A DNA stretch of 6,082 bases from Firmicutes bacterium UBA3871 (GCA_002392265.1 DGGP01000129.1:1-6082), one strand, 5' to 3'; positions 1 to 4,876 are shown, counted from the first letter of the stretch. Notes: generated from the letters alone by a model not told the origin. Made by a program: numbers and translations.

Positions 1-20
1 CCCAGCTGAGCTAATGCCCC
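1..20 (-). tRNA. Partial tRNA, probably tRNA-Ala (5' end only)
   Basis: Read on the minus strand, these bases begin GGGGCAT (5' acceptor strand), TA, then GCTC and AGCTGGG, which is the start of a D arm. The rest, including the anticodon, lies beyond the left edge. A GGGGC acceptor followed by TAGCTCAGCTGGG is typical of Firmicute tRNA-Ala, but without the anticodon the identity is an inference. It follows tRNA-Arg by only four bases (21-24), so the two are almost certainly co-transcribed and cut from one precursor. Confidence 0.7.
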
Positions 21-24
21 ATTT

Positions 25-101
25 TGGTGCGTCCGATGGGGCTCGAACCCACGGCCTTTCGCTTCGGAGGCGAACACTCTATCCAACTGAGCTACGGACG
101 C
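25..101 (-). tRNA. tRNA-Arg (anticodon CCG)
   Basis: The minus strand folds as a full cloverleaf. The acceptor GCGTCCG (95-101) pairs with CGGACGC (29-35). The D arm starts GCTCAGTTGGATA. The anticodon stem TTCGC/GCGAA encloses the loop CTCCGAA, which places CCG as the anticodon reading CGG codons. The T arm is GTGGG-TTCGAGC-CCCAT, the discriminator base is A (28), and CCA is encoded at 25-27. Length is 77 nt including CCA. Encoded CCA and a dedicated promoter just upstream argue for a functional gene at the head of a tRNA cluster running leftward. Confidence 0.95.
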
Positions 102-114
102 ATATTACTGTTAG

Positions 115-144
115 ATTATATCAAAAACCAGGGCTTTTGCGCAA
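115..144 (-). promoter_or_regulatory. Promoter of the leftward tRNA cluster
   Basis: On the minus strand there is a perfect -10 TATAAT (115-120) preceded by TGA, an extended -10 element. A weak -35, TTGCGC (139-144), lies 18 bp upstream. The expected start at about 107-108 leaves a leader of 6-7 nt before the tRNA-Arg 5' end at 101, which is normal for a tRNA operon. The extended -10 probably compensates for the poor -35. Confidence 0.7.
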
Positions 145-145
145 G

Positions 146-206
146 GCGAATTTAGGGACAGGCACCAAAGTGGAAAAAATTCCACTTTGGTGCCTGTCCC
201 CAGATT
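146..206. repeat. REP-like palindromic repeat, single copy, perfect hairpin
   Basis: Bases 155-175 and 180-200 are perfect reverse complements (21 bp) around an AAAA loop, built on GGGACAGGCACCAAAGTGGA. The flanks GGCGAATTT (146-154, with a terminal A for T) and CCCCAGATT (198-206) recur at the right end of the composite near 4195-4221, so this is one copy of a dispersed element rather than a local hairpin. It lies between two divergent promoters, and its right arm covers the region where the -35 of the MATE promoter should be. Neither strand has a T tract after the stem, so it is not a standard terminator. Resemblance to transposase-mobilised REP palindromes is an inference. Confidence 0.85.
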
Positions 207-211
207 AGATG

Positions 212-220
212 TGGTATAAT
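212..220 (+). promoter_or_regulatory. Probable promoter of the MATE operon (extended -10)
   Basis: TATAAT at 215-220 is preceded by TGG, giving an extended -10 motif. No good -35 is visible: the expected position (about 191-197) is the right arm of the palindrome. Initiation would fall near 226-228 and give a 5' leader of only about 22-24 nt before the ATG at 250. In that case AGGAGG (227-232) sits at the very 5' end of the message, and AAGGGA (235-240), 9 nt before the start codon, is the better placed ribosome binding site. Confidence 0.55.
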
Positions 221-249
221 GGGGCGAGGAGGAAAAGGGATATATTAAA

Positions 250-1584
250 ATGATCGAGGGACATATCAAACGAAGTATATTGTTGTTTGCTCTACCCATA
301 TTTTTAGGGCAGCTGATGCAGCAGCTTTACAATATAGCGGATTCGATTATAGTAGGAAAATGCATAAATGCGGTTGCGCTTGCTGCAGTCAGTGCGACAG
401 GCAGCCTGATATTTCTTTTCACGGGCTTTGTTCAAGGCTTGTTTGTCGGAATGGGCGTAATCATAGGCATCCGATTTGGAGCCGGAGATTACAAGGCACT
501 TTCCAAAGCAGCTCACACAGGAGTTGCGTTTGGCTTTATAGCGGGCTTTGCGATGACTGTTGCGGGAGTAGCGCTTACGCCATGGGTACTGGAGCTGATG
601 GGAACGCCGGATGATGTTATGGGAGATGCGGTTTTGTACCTTCGTATATTCTTCATCGGCGGAATCTTTAGCGTCGTATACAACACCTGCTGCGGAGTTT
701 TCCAGGCTGTCGGCGATAGCAGGCATCCTCTCTATTATTTGGTTATCAGTTCGCTTCTGAACATTGCACTTGACATGCTGTTTATCATGGTGCTGGGTAT
801 CGGCATCGCAGGAGCGGCAATTGCGACGGTTATTGCGCAGCTTGTAGCAGCACTCCTCGCATTTACAAAGCTTTTGAGGGTAGACGGGCCAGATCGGATA
901 AGTATTAAAGAAATAAAGATAGATGTAAGCATGCTGAAAGACGAACTGGCGCTTGGCATTCCTTCGGGAATACAAAACTCGGTCATCTCACTTGCAAACG
1001 TCATCGTCCAGGCGAACATCAACGCCTTTGATTCGCTTGCCATGGCGGGCTGTGGATCTTATTCAAAGCTTGAGGGCTTTGCGTTCCTGCCGATAGTCAG
1101 CTTTGCTATGGCGCTTACTACTTTTGTAAGCCAGAATATCGGAGCGAGACAGTATGACAGGGCCAGGTCGGGTGCGCGGTTTGGCATATTAAGCGGTGTC
1201 ATCGGAGCTGAGATAATAGGGGCGATAATGTTCATCTTTGCGCCGTTTTTCATCTCATTCTTTTCGGACGATCCGGAGGTAATTGCCTTTGGTGTAAAGC
1301 AGGCCCACGTGGAGTGCTTGTTCTACTGCCTGCTCTCGTACAATCATACGATGGCGGGAGTGCTGCGCGGTGCGGGAAAGACAAAGGTGCCGATGGCAGT
1401 CATGCTTATCTGCTGGTGCCTGATCCGTATAACGTACATAACGGTTGCGGTAAGGCTGGTGCCGGTTATAACGACGATATTCATCGCTTATCCTCTGACA
1501 TGGAGCCTCAGCGCAATATTATTCACGATTTATTATTTGAAGGTTAAAGTCCTTCGAAACCCAAGGGAGAACGTTAAAATATGA
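250..1584 (+). CDS. MATE family multidrug/metabolite exporter
   Basis: The 444-residue protein is an integral membrane antiporter of the MATE family (MatE domain twice), which exports drugs or metabolites in exchange for sodium ions or protons across the cytoplasmic membrane. The N-terminal signature is clear: SILLFALPIFLGQLMQQLYN (residues 9-28), then ADSIIVGK with Asp31 in the first membrane segment, then a Gly-rich stretch (60-80). The second half repeats the pattern from about residue 236 (LALGIPSGIQNSVISLANVI). The length and the roughly twelve hydrophobic segments fit a complete family member. The ATG at 250 puts the signature at the normal distance from the N terminus. It is first in the operon and its stop overlaps the next start (ATGA, 1581-1584), which suggests translational coupling to the peptidase. 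Substrate and MATE subfamily cannot be read from sequence. Confidence 0.92.
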   Translation: MIEGHIKRSILLFALPIFLGQLMQQLYNIADSIIVGKCINAVALAAVSATGSLIFLFTGFVQGLFVGMGVIIGIRFGAGDYKALSKAAHTGVAFGFIAGFAMTVAGVALTPWVLELMGTPDDVMGDAVLYLRIFFIGGIFSVVYNTCCGVFQAVGDSRHPLYYLVISSLLNIALDMLFIMVLGIGIAGAAIATVIAQLVAALLAFTKLLRVDGPDRISIKEIKIDVSMLKDELALGIPSGIQNSVISLANVIVQANINAFDSLAMAGCGSYSKLEGFAFLPIVSFAMALTTFVSQNIGARQYDRARSGARFGILSGVIGAEIIGAIMFIFAPFFISFFSDDPEVIAFGVKQAHVECLFYCLLSYNHTMAGVLRGAGKTKVPMAVMLICWCLIRITYITVAVRLVPVITTIFIAYPLTWSLSAILFTIYYLKVKVLRNPRENVKI

Positions 1585-3209
1585 GGAAAAAGAAAAGCAT
1601 AAAATCAATATTGTTACTTCTGCTTGCAGCCATTGTTATAGCAGTAATGCTGCTTCCTGCGGAAGATGAAGACAAAGCCGCAAGCGGCTCAACCTACGGC
1701 CGGGGCAGCACAGAGGCGAGCGCGGAAAAGTTCTGGAGCAGCGCAGTTCGCGATCCCCAGGTGGTGTTAAAGGGTAACGGCGAAGATACAGTAACAATTC
1801 TGGTCTATATGAATGGATCGGATCTTGAAACCGAAGACGGGCAGGCGAGCGTAGACCTCGAAGAAATGGTTGCTGCCGGCCAGTCGGACAAGGTAAACAT
1901 TCTTGTGGAGACGCTGGGCACAAAGCAGTGGAACTCCAAATACAATATATCTTCAAAGGAAACGCAGATTCATAAAGTGGGAAAGGATGGCCTGACAACG
2001 GTCAGCACCGGAATGGGACAGCTTGACTGCACCAAAGAAGAGACCTTGCGGGATTTCATAAAGTGGGGTGCAAAGAACTATCCTGCGGACAGGTACATAC
2101 TGCTGCTTTGGGACCACGGTGGCGGGCCGGTATACGGCTTTGGCTCGGATGAGTTCAGGTCCGAAGACGAAGCGCTTACCATAGACGAGATTCAGAGAGC
2201 GCTTGCAGGCGGAGGAGTGTATTTCGACTTTATAGGGATGGACTGCTGCATCATGGGATGCCTTGAGGTCTGCTGTGCTTGCTACGACTATTGTGACTAC
2301 ATGGTTCTGTCGGAAGACTTTGAGTCGGGGCTTGGCTGGGACTACACCCCTTGGCTGCGCAGCCTTTACAAGGATTCTTCAATCAGCACTCCCGAACTGG
2401 GAAAGATTATCGTTGAGTCGATGGTAAAGGCAAATCGGATAGACACAAACGGTGACGATGCAATCCTTGCGCTTGTGGATGTGGGATGCACAAAGCTGGT
2501 CTACACGGCGTGGAAGGATTTTGCCTATGCAAATGAAGATGTGCTGCTCGGAAAGAACTACAGCCGCGCGGTACAGCCGAGAGGCAAAGCCCTGAAGAGC
2601 ATGATTCGCGGCGAAAAGGGAATGTTCTCCGATTTCTTTGACCTGCTGGGAACGGACGATTATACGATAGCGGATTATTATATTACGGATATAATGGAGG
2701 TTGCTTCGAGCATCAAATCGGATGAAAGCGATGCGCTCAGGGCAGCTCTCGACCAGATGATAGTCCACATGAACGCCTGCGGCGCAGACTCCGGAATGAC
2801 AGGACTTGCTGTCAGTCTGCCTTATGGTGACAGTGAGTTCTATGCGGATATGGCGAGAATTTTCCTTAACTGCGGCTTTGACCAGCCTTATGTGGCTTGG
2901 CTGAACAAGTTCACGACGGCAGACGGCTATTCGGACTTTTACGATTATGGCAGCTGGGATGCCGAGTGGGACGGCTGGGACAGCTACGATGCTTACGAGG
3001 ACTGGGACTGGAACGAGTGGGATTACTATGACGATTCTTCCTACTGGGAGGACAGCGAGTATTACTGGGAATCCGAAGATTACTGCTATGACTGTAGCGG
3101 CGATGACTGGTACTACTGTAATGATTGGGATTACGATGATTGGGACTACGATGAATGGGATTATGACAACTGGGATTATGACGACTGGTATGACTATGAT
3201 TGGTACTAA
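1581..3209 (+). CDS. Clostripain-family (C11) cysteine peptidase, membrane-anchored, with Asp/Trp/Tyr-rich tail
   Basis: The 542-residue protein has a basic N terminus (MRKKKSIK) and a hydrophobic segment at about 9-25 with no lipobox Cys, so it is exported or anchored with the rest outside. A linker precedes the C11 domain (about 70-445): TILVYMNGSDLE (72-83), WDHGGG with the expected catalytic His179, and IGMDCCIMG with Cys223 at the nucleophile position of the family DACLMG motif, followed by SEDFESGLGWDY (244-255). C11 enzymes are His/Cys endopeptidases, often cutting after Arg or Lys; specificity here is unknown. Seven Cys lie between 222 and 238, which is unusual. Residues 450-542 form an acidic-aromatic tail (29 Asp, 21 Tyr, 15 Trp, 8 Glu, no Lys or Arg), ending in four [DEN]WDYD repeats. 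The start overlaps the MATE stop and has AGGGAG 11 nt upstream. Confidence 0.9.
   Translation: MRKKKSIKSILLLLLAAIVIAVMLLPAEDEDKAASGSTYGRGSTEASAEKFWSSAVRDPQVVLKGNGEDTVTILVYMNGSDLETEDGQASVDLEEMVAAGQSDKVNILVETLGTKQWNSKYNISSKETQIHKVGKDGLTTVSTGMGQLDCTKEETLRDFIKWGAKNYPADRYILLLWDHGGGPVYGFGSDEFRSEDEALTIDEIQRALAGGGVYFDFIGMDCCIMGCLEVCCACYDYCDYMVLSEDFESGLGWDYTPWLRSLYKDSSISTPELGKIIVESMVKANRIDTNGDDAILALVDVGCTKLVYTAWKDFAYANEDVLLGKNYSRAVQPRGKALKSMIRGEKGMFSDFFDLLGTDDYTIADYYITDIMEVASSIKSDESDALRAALDQMIVHMNACGADSGMTGLAVSLPYGDSEFYADMARIFLNCGFDQPYVAWLNKFTTADGYSDFYDYGSWDAEWDGWDSYDAYEDWDWNEWDYYDDSSYWEDSEYYWESEDYCYDCSGDDWYYCNDWDYDDWDYDEWDYDNWDYDDWYDYDWY
2928..3206 (+). repeat. Low-complexity Asp/Trp/Tyr tail coding region with 15-bp tandem repeats
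   Basis: This stretch encodes residues 450-542 of the C11 peptidase. Bases 3123-3182 are four 15-bp units, each encoding [D/E/N]WDYD, and a degenerate fifth runs into the stop. TGG is invariant, while the Asp and Tyr codons alternate between GAT/GAC and TAT/TAC. Synonymous drift between units indicates that the amino-acid pattern is kept while the DNA diverges, as expected under protein-level selection. The more 5' part (2928-3122) is irregular but has the same composition. Confidence 0.85.
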
Positions 3210-3215
3210 AGGAGG
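3208..3215 (+). promoter_or_regulatory. Ribosome binding site fixing the hydrolase start
   Basis: AAAGGAGG begins inside the TAA stop of the peptidase gene (3207-3209) and lies 8 nt before the ATG at 3224. This near-ideal spacing selects 3224 over the in-frame ATG at 3200, which lies within the peptidase gene and has no such site. Stop and ribosome binding site overlapping suggests re-initiation by the same ribosomes. Confidence 0.85.
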
Positions 3216-3223
3216 CCCGAAAT

Positions 3224-4108
3224 ATGTACACCAACTTTGATCTCGGAATAGAGGGCAGAAAGATAACGGGCTACCACTGGGCGATTGAAAACCCAAAGAA
3301 AGTGGTAGTGCTGATTCACGGAATCGGAGAGCATGCAGGCAGATATAACCGCATGGCAAGCTACTTTGCAAAGGCAGGCATAGCGCTTGTCAGCATGGAC
3401 TTGCGCGGACACGGCAGGTCTGACGGAGTCAGGGGTCACACGGCGCCGAGGGTAGAGGTTCTTTCCGATATCGACAAGCTGATAGAGTATGCGCAGGAGG
3501 CTTATCCGGGCCTGCCGCTGATTCTCTACGGTCATAGCATGGGCGGAAATCTGGTGCTTGACTACCGCAGGAGGGGAAAGCTTTCCGGGGTACCTGACGG
3601 CTATATAATATCGGCCCCTTGGGTGAAGCTGGCAAACGATTTTCCAAAGCCGGTCGTTGGCATAATACGCTTTTTGTCAAGGATATGCCCGCAGATGAGA
3701 GTGAGTTCGTCCTGTGACGAGGGACTTCTTGGAAATCCCGATTCGGTAAGGCCGTATAATGACGATCCGATGGTTCACGGAAGCATCACGCTGCTGTGTG
3801 CGGCAGAGTGCTATATGATAGGCGAGCAGCTTTTTGAGGGAGCTTTGCACGGAAGAGATGCAGCAGGCGTTCCCGATGCGGGGACGAAAAAGCCGACGCT
3901 GCTGATGCACGGAAGCGCAGATCGCATCTGCTCTGTCGAGGGCAGCAGGCAGATTGCCGCAATGGAGCCGGACATAACTTATGTTGAGTGGGAAGGGTAC
4001 TTCCACGAAATACACAACGGAAATAAAACCGAAACAGGCGAGGCAGCAATACTCCGCGCCATAGATTTCATTTCCAATCTGGGGACAGGCACCAAATTGG
4101 AAAAATAG
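3224..4108 (+). CDS. Alpha/beta hydrolase, monoglyceride lipase / lysophospholipase-like
   Basis: The 294-residue cytoplasmic protein belongs to the alpha/beta-hydrolase group containing monoacylglycerol lipases and lysophospholipases (Hydrolase_4). Key motifs appear in family order: VVLIHGIGEHAGRY (28-41, oxyanion region), MDLRGHGRSDG (58-68), GHSMGG with nucleophile Ser105, HGSADRI with acid Asp233, and GYFHEIHN with catalytic His261. No signal peptide or membrane segment is seen. The likely reaction is hydrolysis of an acyl ester such as monoglyceride or lysophospholipid; the real substrate is unknown. The family fold should end near residue 284 (ILRAIDFI). The last residues, NLGTGTKLEK, and the TAG stop are encoded by the GGGGACAGGCACC repeat, so the native 3' end has probably been replaced or extended by repeat insertion. 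It follows the peptidase by 14 nt. Confidence 0.88.
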   Translation: MYTNFDLGIEGRKITGYHWAIENPKKVVVLIHGIGEHAGRYNRMASYFAKAGIALVSMDLRGHGRSDGVRGHTAPRVEVLSDIDKLIEYAQEAYPGLPLILYGHSMGGNLVLDYRRRGKLSGVPDGYIISAPWVKLANDFPKPVVGIIRFLSRICPQMRVSSSCDEGLLGNPDSVRPYNDDPMVHGSITLLCAAECYMIGEQLFEGALHGRDAAGVPDAGTKKPTLLMHGSADRICSVEGSRQIAAMEPDITYVEWEGYFHEIHNGNKTETGEAAILRAIDFISNLGTGTKLEK

Positions 4109-4226
4109 CGAATTTGGGGACAGGCACCAAATTAGAAAAAAGGCGAATTCGGGGACAGGTTCTAGAGCGTGACCTGTCCCTAAAATGGAAAAAAGGCGAA
4201 TTTGGGGCCTGTCCCCAGATTGGAAA
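4071..4226. repeat. Composite of REP-like repeats bounded by 20-bp inverted ends
   Basis: The outer ends TTTCCAATCTGGGGACAGGC (4071-4090) and its exact reverse complement (4207-4226) bound 156 bp. Inside are units starting GCGAATT[T/C] at 4108, 4142 (as GGCGAATTC) and 4195. Unit A (to 4107) and unit B (4108-4141) both carry GGGGACAGGCACCAAATT. Unit C (4142-4194) has a different core. Unit D (4195-4226) is GGCGAATTTGGGG joined straight to CCTGTCCCCAGATT, as if the palindrome centre were deleted. The left end lies inside the hydrolase gene and supplies its stop. The right end runs into the AAGGAG of the next gene. Units differ in length and core and lack unique spacers, so it is not a CRISPR array. 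Confidence 0.85.
4152..4180. repeat. Hairpin variant inside the repeat composite (unit C core)
   Basis: GGGACAGGT (4152-4160) pairs perfectly with ACCTGTCCC (4172-4180) around an 11-nt loop. The core differs from the GGCACCAAA core of the other copies, so this is a second subtype of the same palindrome family nested in the composite. It lies in the transcribed spacer between the hydrolase and the small membrane protein gene. No T tract follows, so it would more likely slow mRNA decay than end transcription (inference). Confidence 0.7.
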
Positions 4227-4231
4227 AGGAG
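4226..4231 (+). promoter_or_regulatory. Ribosome binding site of the small membrane protein gene
   Basis: AAGGAG lies 6 nt before the ATG at 4238 and supports that start over an upstream in-frame ATG at 4202, which would translate repeat sequence. Its first base is the last base of the repeat composite, so the signal sits directly at the repeat boundary. Confidence 0.75.
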
Positions 4232-4237
4232 AGCGGA

Positions 4238-4420
4238 ATGAACGAGGAAAAGAAAACATACAAAACAGATGTAATGGATCCGAGCTGGACTGAAGAAGAG
4301 GCTCGCGAACGAGTAATGAAAAAAGAGGCCGAAAACAGAGGCATGTTCAAGAAGTTTGCAATTTATATTGCGGTCTTCTTTATCGTTGTTGCGGCTATAA
4401 TAGTTAAGTTTAATATGTAG
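4238..4420 (+). CDS. Small single-pass membrane protein, unknown function
   Basis: The 60-residue product is not recognised. Residues 1-38 are highly charged and probably helical (MNEEKKTYKTDVMDPSWTEE, then EARERVMKKEAENRG). Residues 39-57 form one hydrophobic segment (KFAIYIAVFFIVVAAIIVKF) and the protein ends three residues later in NM. This is a tail-anchored or single-pass layout, with the charged part probably cytoplasmic. Coding status rests on the well-spaced ribosome binding site, the coherent charged-then-hydrophobic pattern and its position as the last gene before the terminator. It may accompany the membrane-bound MATE exporter or anchored peptidase encoded upstream, but nothing in the sequence shows contact. 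Confidence 0.75.
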   Translation: MNEEKKTYKTDVMDPSWTEEEARERVMKKEAENRGMFKKFAIYIAVFFIVVAAIIVKFNM

Positions 4421-4489
4421 CTTTTATATCATTAGATTTTTTATTTGTTTGCGGTTTTACAGCAGATTACAAAAGGGCATGAAAAAACG

Positions 4490-4536
4490 AAGGAGCCTGT
4501 CCCGGCGCAGAATGCACCGGGGAGGGTTCTTTTTTT
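4490..4536 (+). terminator. Probable Rho-independent terminator of the operon
   Basis: Bases 4490-4508 pair with 4514-4532 around an AGAAT loop. The GC-rich core CCCGG (4501-4505) pairs with CCGGG (4517-4521). Two mismatches (C4506/A4516 and G4499/A4523) and several G:T pairs make it imperfect. A run of seven T (4530-4536) follows the 3' arm. It lies 70 nt after the small membrane protein stop and before the hutH control region, so it separates the two transcription units. The CCTGTCCC in the 5' arm echoes the repeat family, which may be coincidence. Confidence 0.75.
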
Positions 4537-4580
4537 GTAATAAAATACAAAGCGGGGAAAATCCAATGCAAAATTGAATG

Positions 4581-4596
4581 AATTGTAGATACAATT
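4581..4596. promoter_or_regulatory. Candidate operator, TGTA-N2-TACA palindrome
   Basis: AATTGTA-GA-TACAATT is a perfect 7-bp inverted repeat around 2 bp. Its inner TGTA-N2-TACA matches the pattern reported for HutC, the GntR-family histidine-utilisation repressor of pseudomonads. It lies about 190 bp before the hutH promoter, farther than expected for simple repression. No regulator gene is in the window, and one such palindrome can arise by chance in AT-rich DNA. Confidence 0.3.
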
Positions 4597-4750
4597 ACAT
4601 AATTATTCAAGGTAAAGTTTTAAACAGATAAAGCAGAAAAGCGCCGTTTGAAATATCGCCATTTGGTCGCACTTTAGCTCGTGAAAGTGATAACGGTCTA
4701 TCGTGACTACATCAAAAACATTGAAATTCTCAAATCTATTGGCCTTTAAT

Positions 4751-4770
4751 TTGTAAAAATCGCTTTACAA
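4751..4770. promoter_or_regulatory. Candidate operator over the hutH -35, TGTAAA-N6-TTTACA
   Basis: TTGTAAA (4751-4757) and TTTACAA (4764-4770) are perfect inverted repeats 6 bp apart. The inner 18 bp equal the consensus TyrR box (TGTAAA-N6-TTTACA) of enteric bacteria, and the right half-site is also the -35 hexamer of the promoter. A bound dimer would block RNA polymerase. Whether a TyrR-type regulator exists in this organism cannot be told here; another dimeric regulator could use the same symmetry. Confidence 0.45.
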
Positions 4771-4791
4771 TAAAAACTTCTTTGCTATAAT
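4764..4791 (+). promoter_or_regulatory. Strong promoter of hutH
   Basis: The -35 TTTACA (4764-4769, one mismatch to TTGACA), a 16-bp spacer, and a perfect -10 TATAAT (4786-4791) preceded by TGC form an extended -10 promoter. Transcription should start near 4798-4799, leaving a leader of about 131 nt before the ATG at 4930. Its strength fits the highly biased codon use of hutH, and the overlap with an inverted repeat suggests that it is regulated. Confidence 0.8.
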
Positions 4792-4798
4792 GTATTTT

Positions 4799-4876
4799 GG
4801 AAAGTCGGAACAAGATGTGTTGCATAAATATACACATCAGCAAAATAATTATGCATAGTGACATCCCCGAATTTCC
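4799..4876 (+). ncRNA. Candidate structured 5' leader of hutH mRNA
   Basis: From the predicted transcription start, GGAAAGTCGG (4799-4808) pairs at 9 of 10 positions with CCGAATTTCC (4867-4876). Nested inside are GATGT (4814-4818) with ACATC (4861-4865) and TGCATAA (4821-4827) with TTATGCA (4849-4855). A competing hairpin uses the same 5' bases: GATGTGT (4814-4820) with ACACATC (4832-4838). The last two helices can also coexist in a crossed, pseudoknot-like order. It matches no riboswitch class that I recognise. The domain ends about 40 nt before the ribosome binding site. Individual 5-7 bp helices are weak evidence; the nested set is what stands out. Confidence 0.35.

Noticed and set aside
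155..200. Palindrome as a Rho-independent terminator
   Set aside because: No T tract follows the stem on either strand (AGATTAG on the right; TAAATTCG on the left as read on the minus strand), and both neighbouring genes are transcribed away from it.
14..299. Short open frames across the tRNA and the upstream palindrome
   Set aside because: They overlap a confident tRNA gene and translate the repeat (LGTGTK...), with no independent support for coding.
304..975. Minus-strand open frame of 223 codons inside the MATE gene
   Set aside because: Its Arg/Lys/Tyr/Cys-rich sequence has no family features and overlaps a fully convincing MATE gene.
2928..3206. Asp/Trp/Tyr tail as a RiPP precursor core or separate peptide gene
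   Set aside because: It is in frame with and continuous to the peptidase, has no internal start with a ribosome binding site, and no RiPP-modifying enzyme lies in the window.
3200..3223. Earlier in-frame start for the hydrolase at 3200
   Set aside because: It lies inside the peptidase gene without a ribosome binding site, while AAAGGAGG is ideally spaced before 3224.
2379..3371. Long minus-strand open frame (330 codons) opposite the peptidase tail
   Set aside because: It is the reverse reading of the Asp/Trp/Tyr-rich repeats and part of the hydrolase, giving Val/Ile/Pro low-complexity sequence with no family motif. The plus-strand frames have clear catalytic motifs and ribosome binding sites.
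4077..4223. Possible CRISPR array from repeated GGGGACAGG units
   Set aside because: Units differ in length, core and orientation, there are no unique spacers of constant size, and the left end lies inside a coding gene. An inverted-end repeat composite explains it better.
4202..4237. Earlier in-frame start for the small membrane protein at 4202
   Set aside because: The added residues would translate the repeat, and no ribosome binding site precedes it; AAGGAG fits the ATG at 4238.
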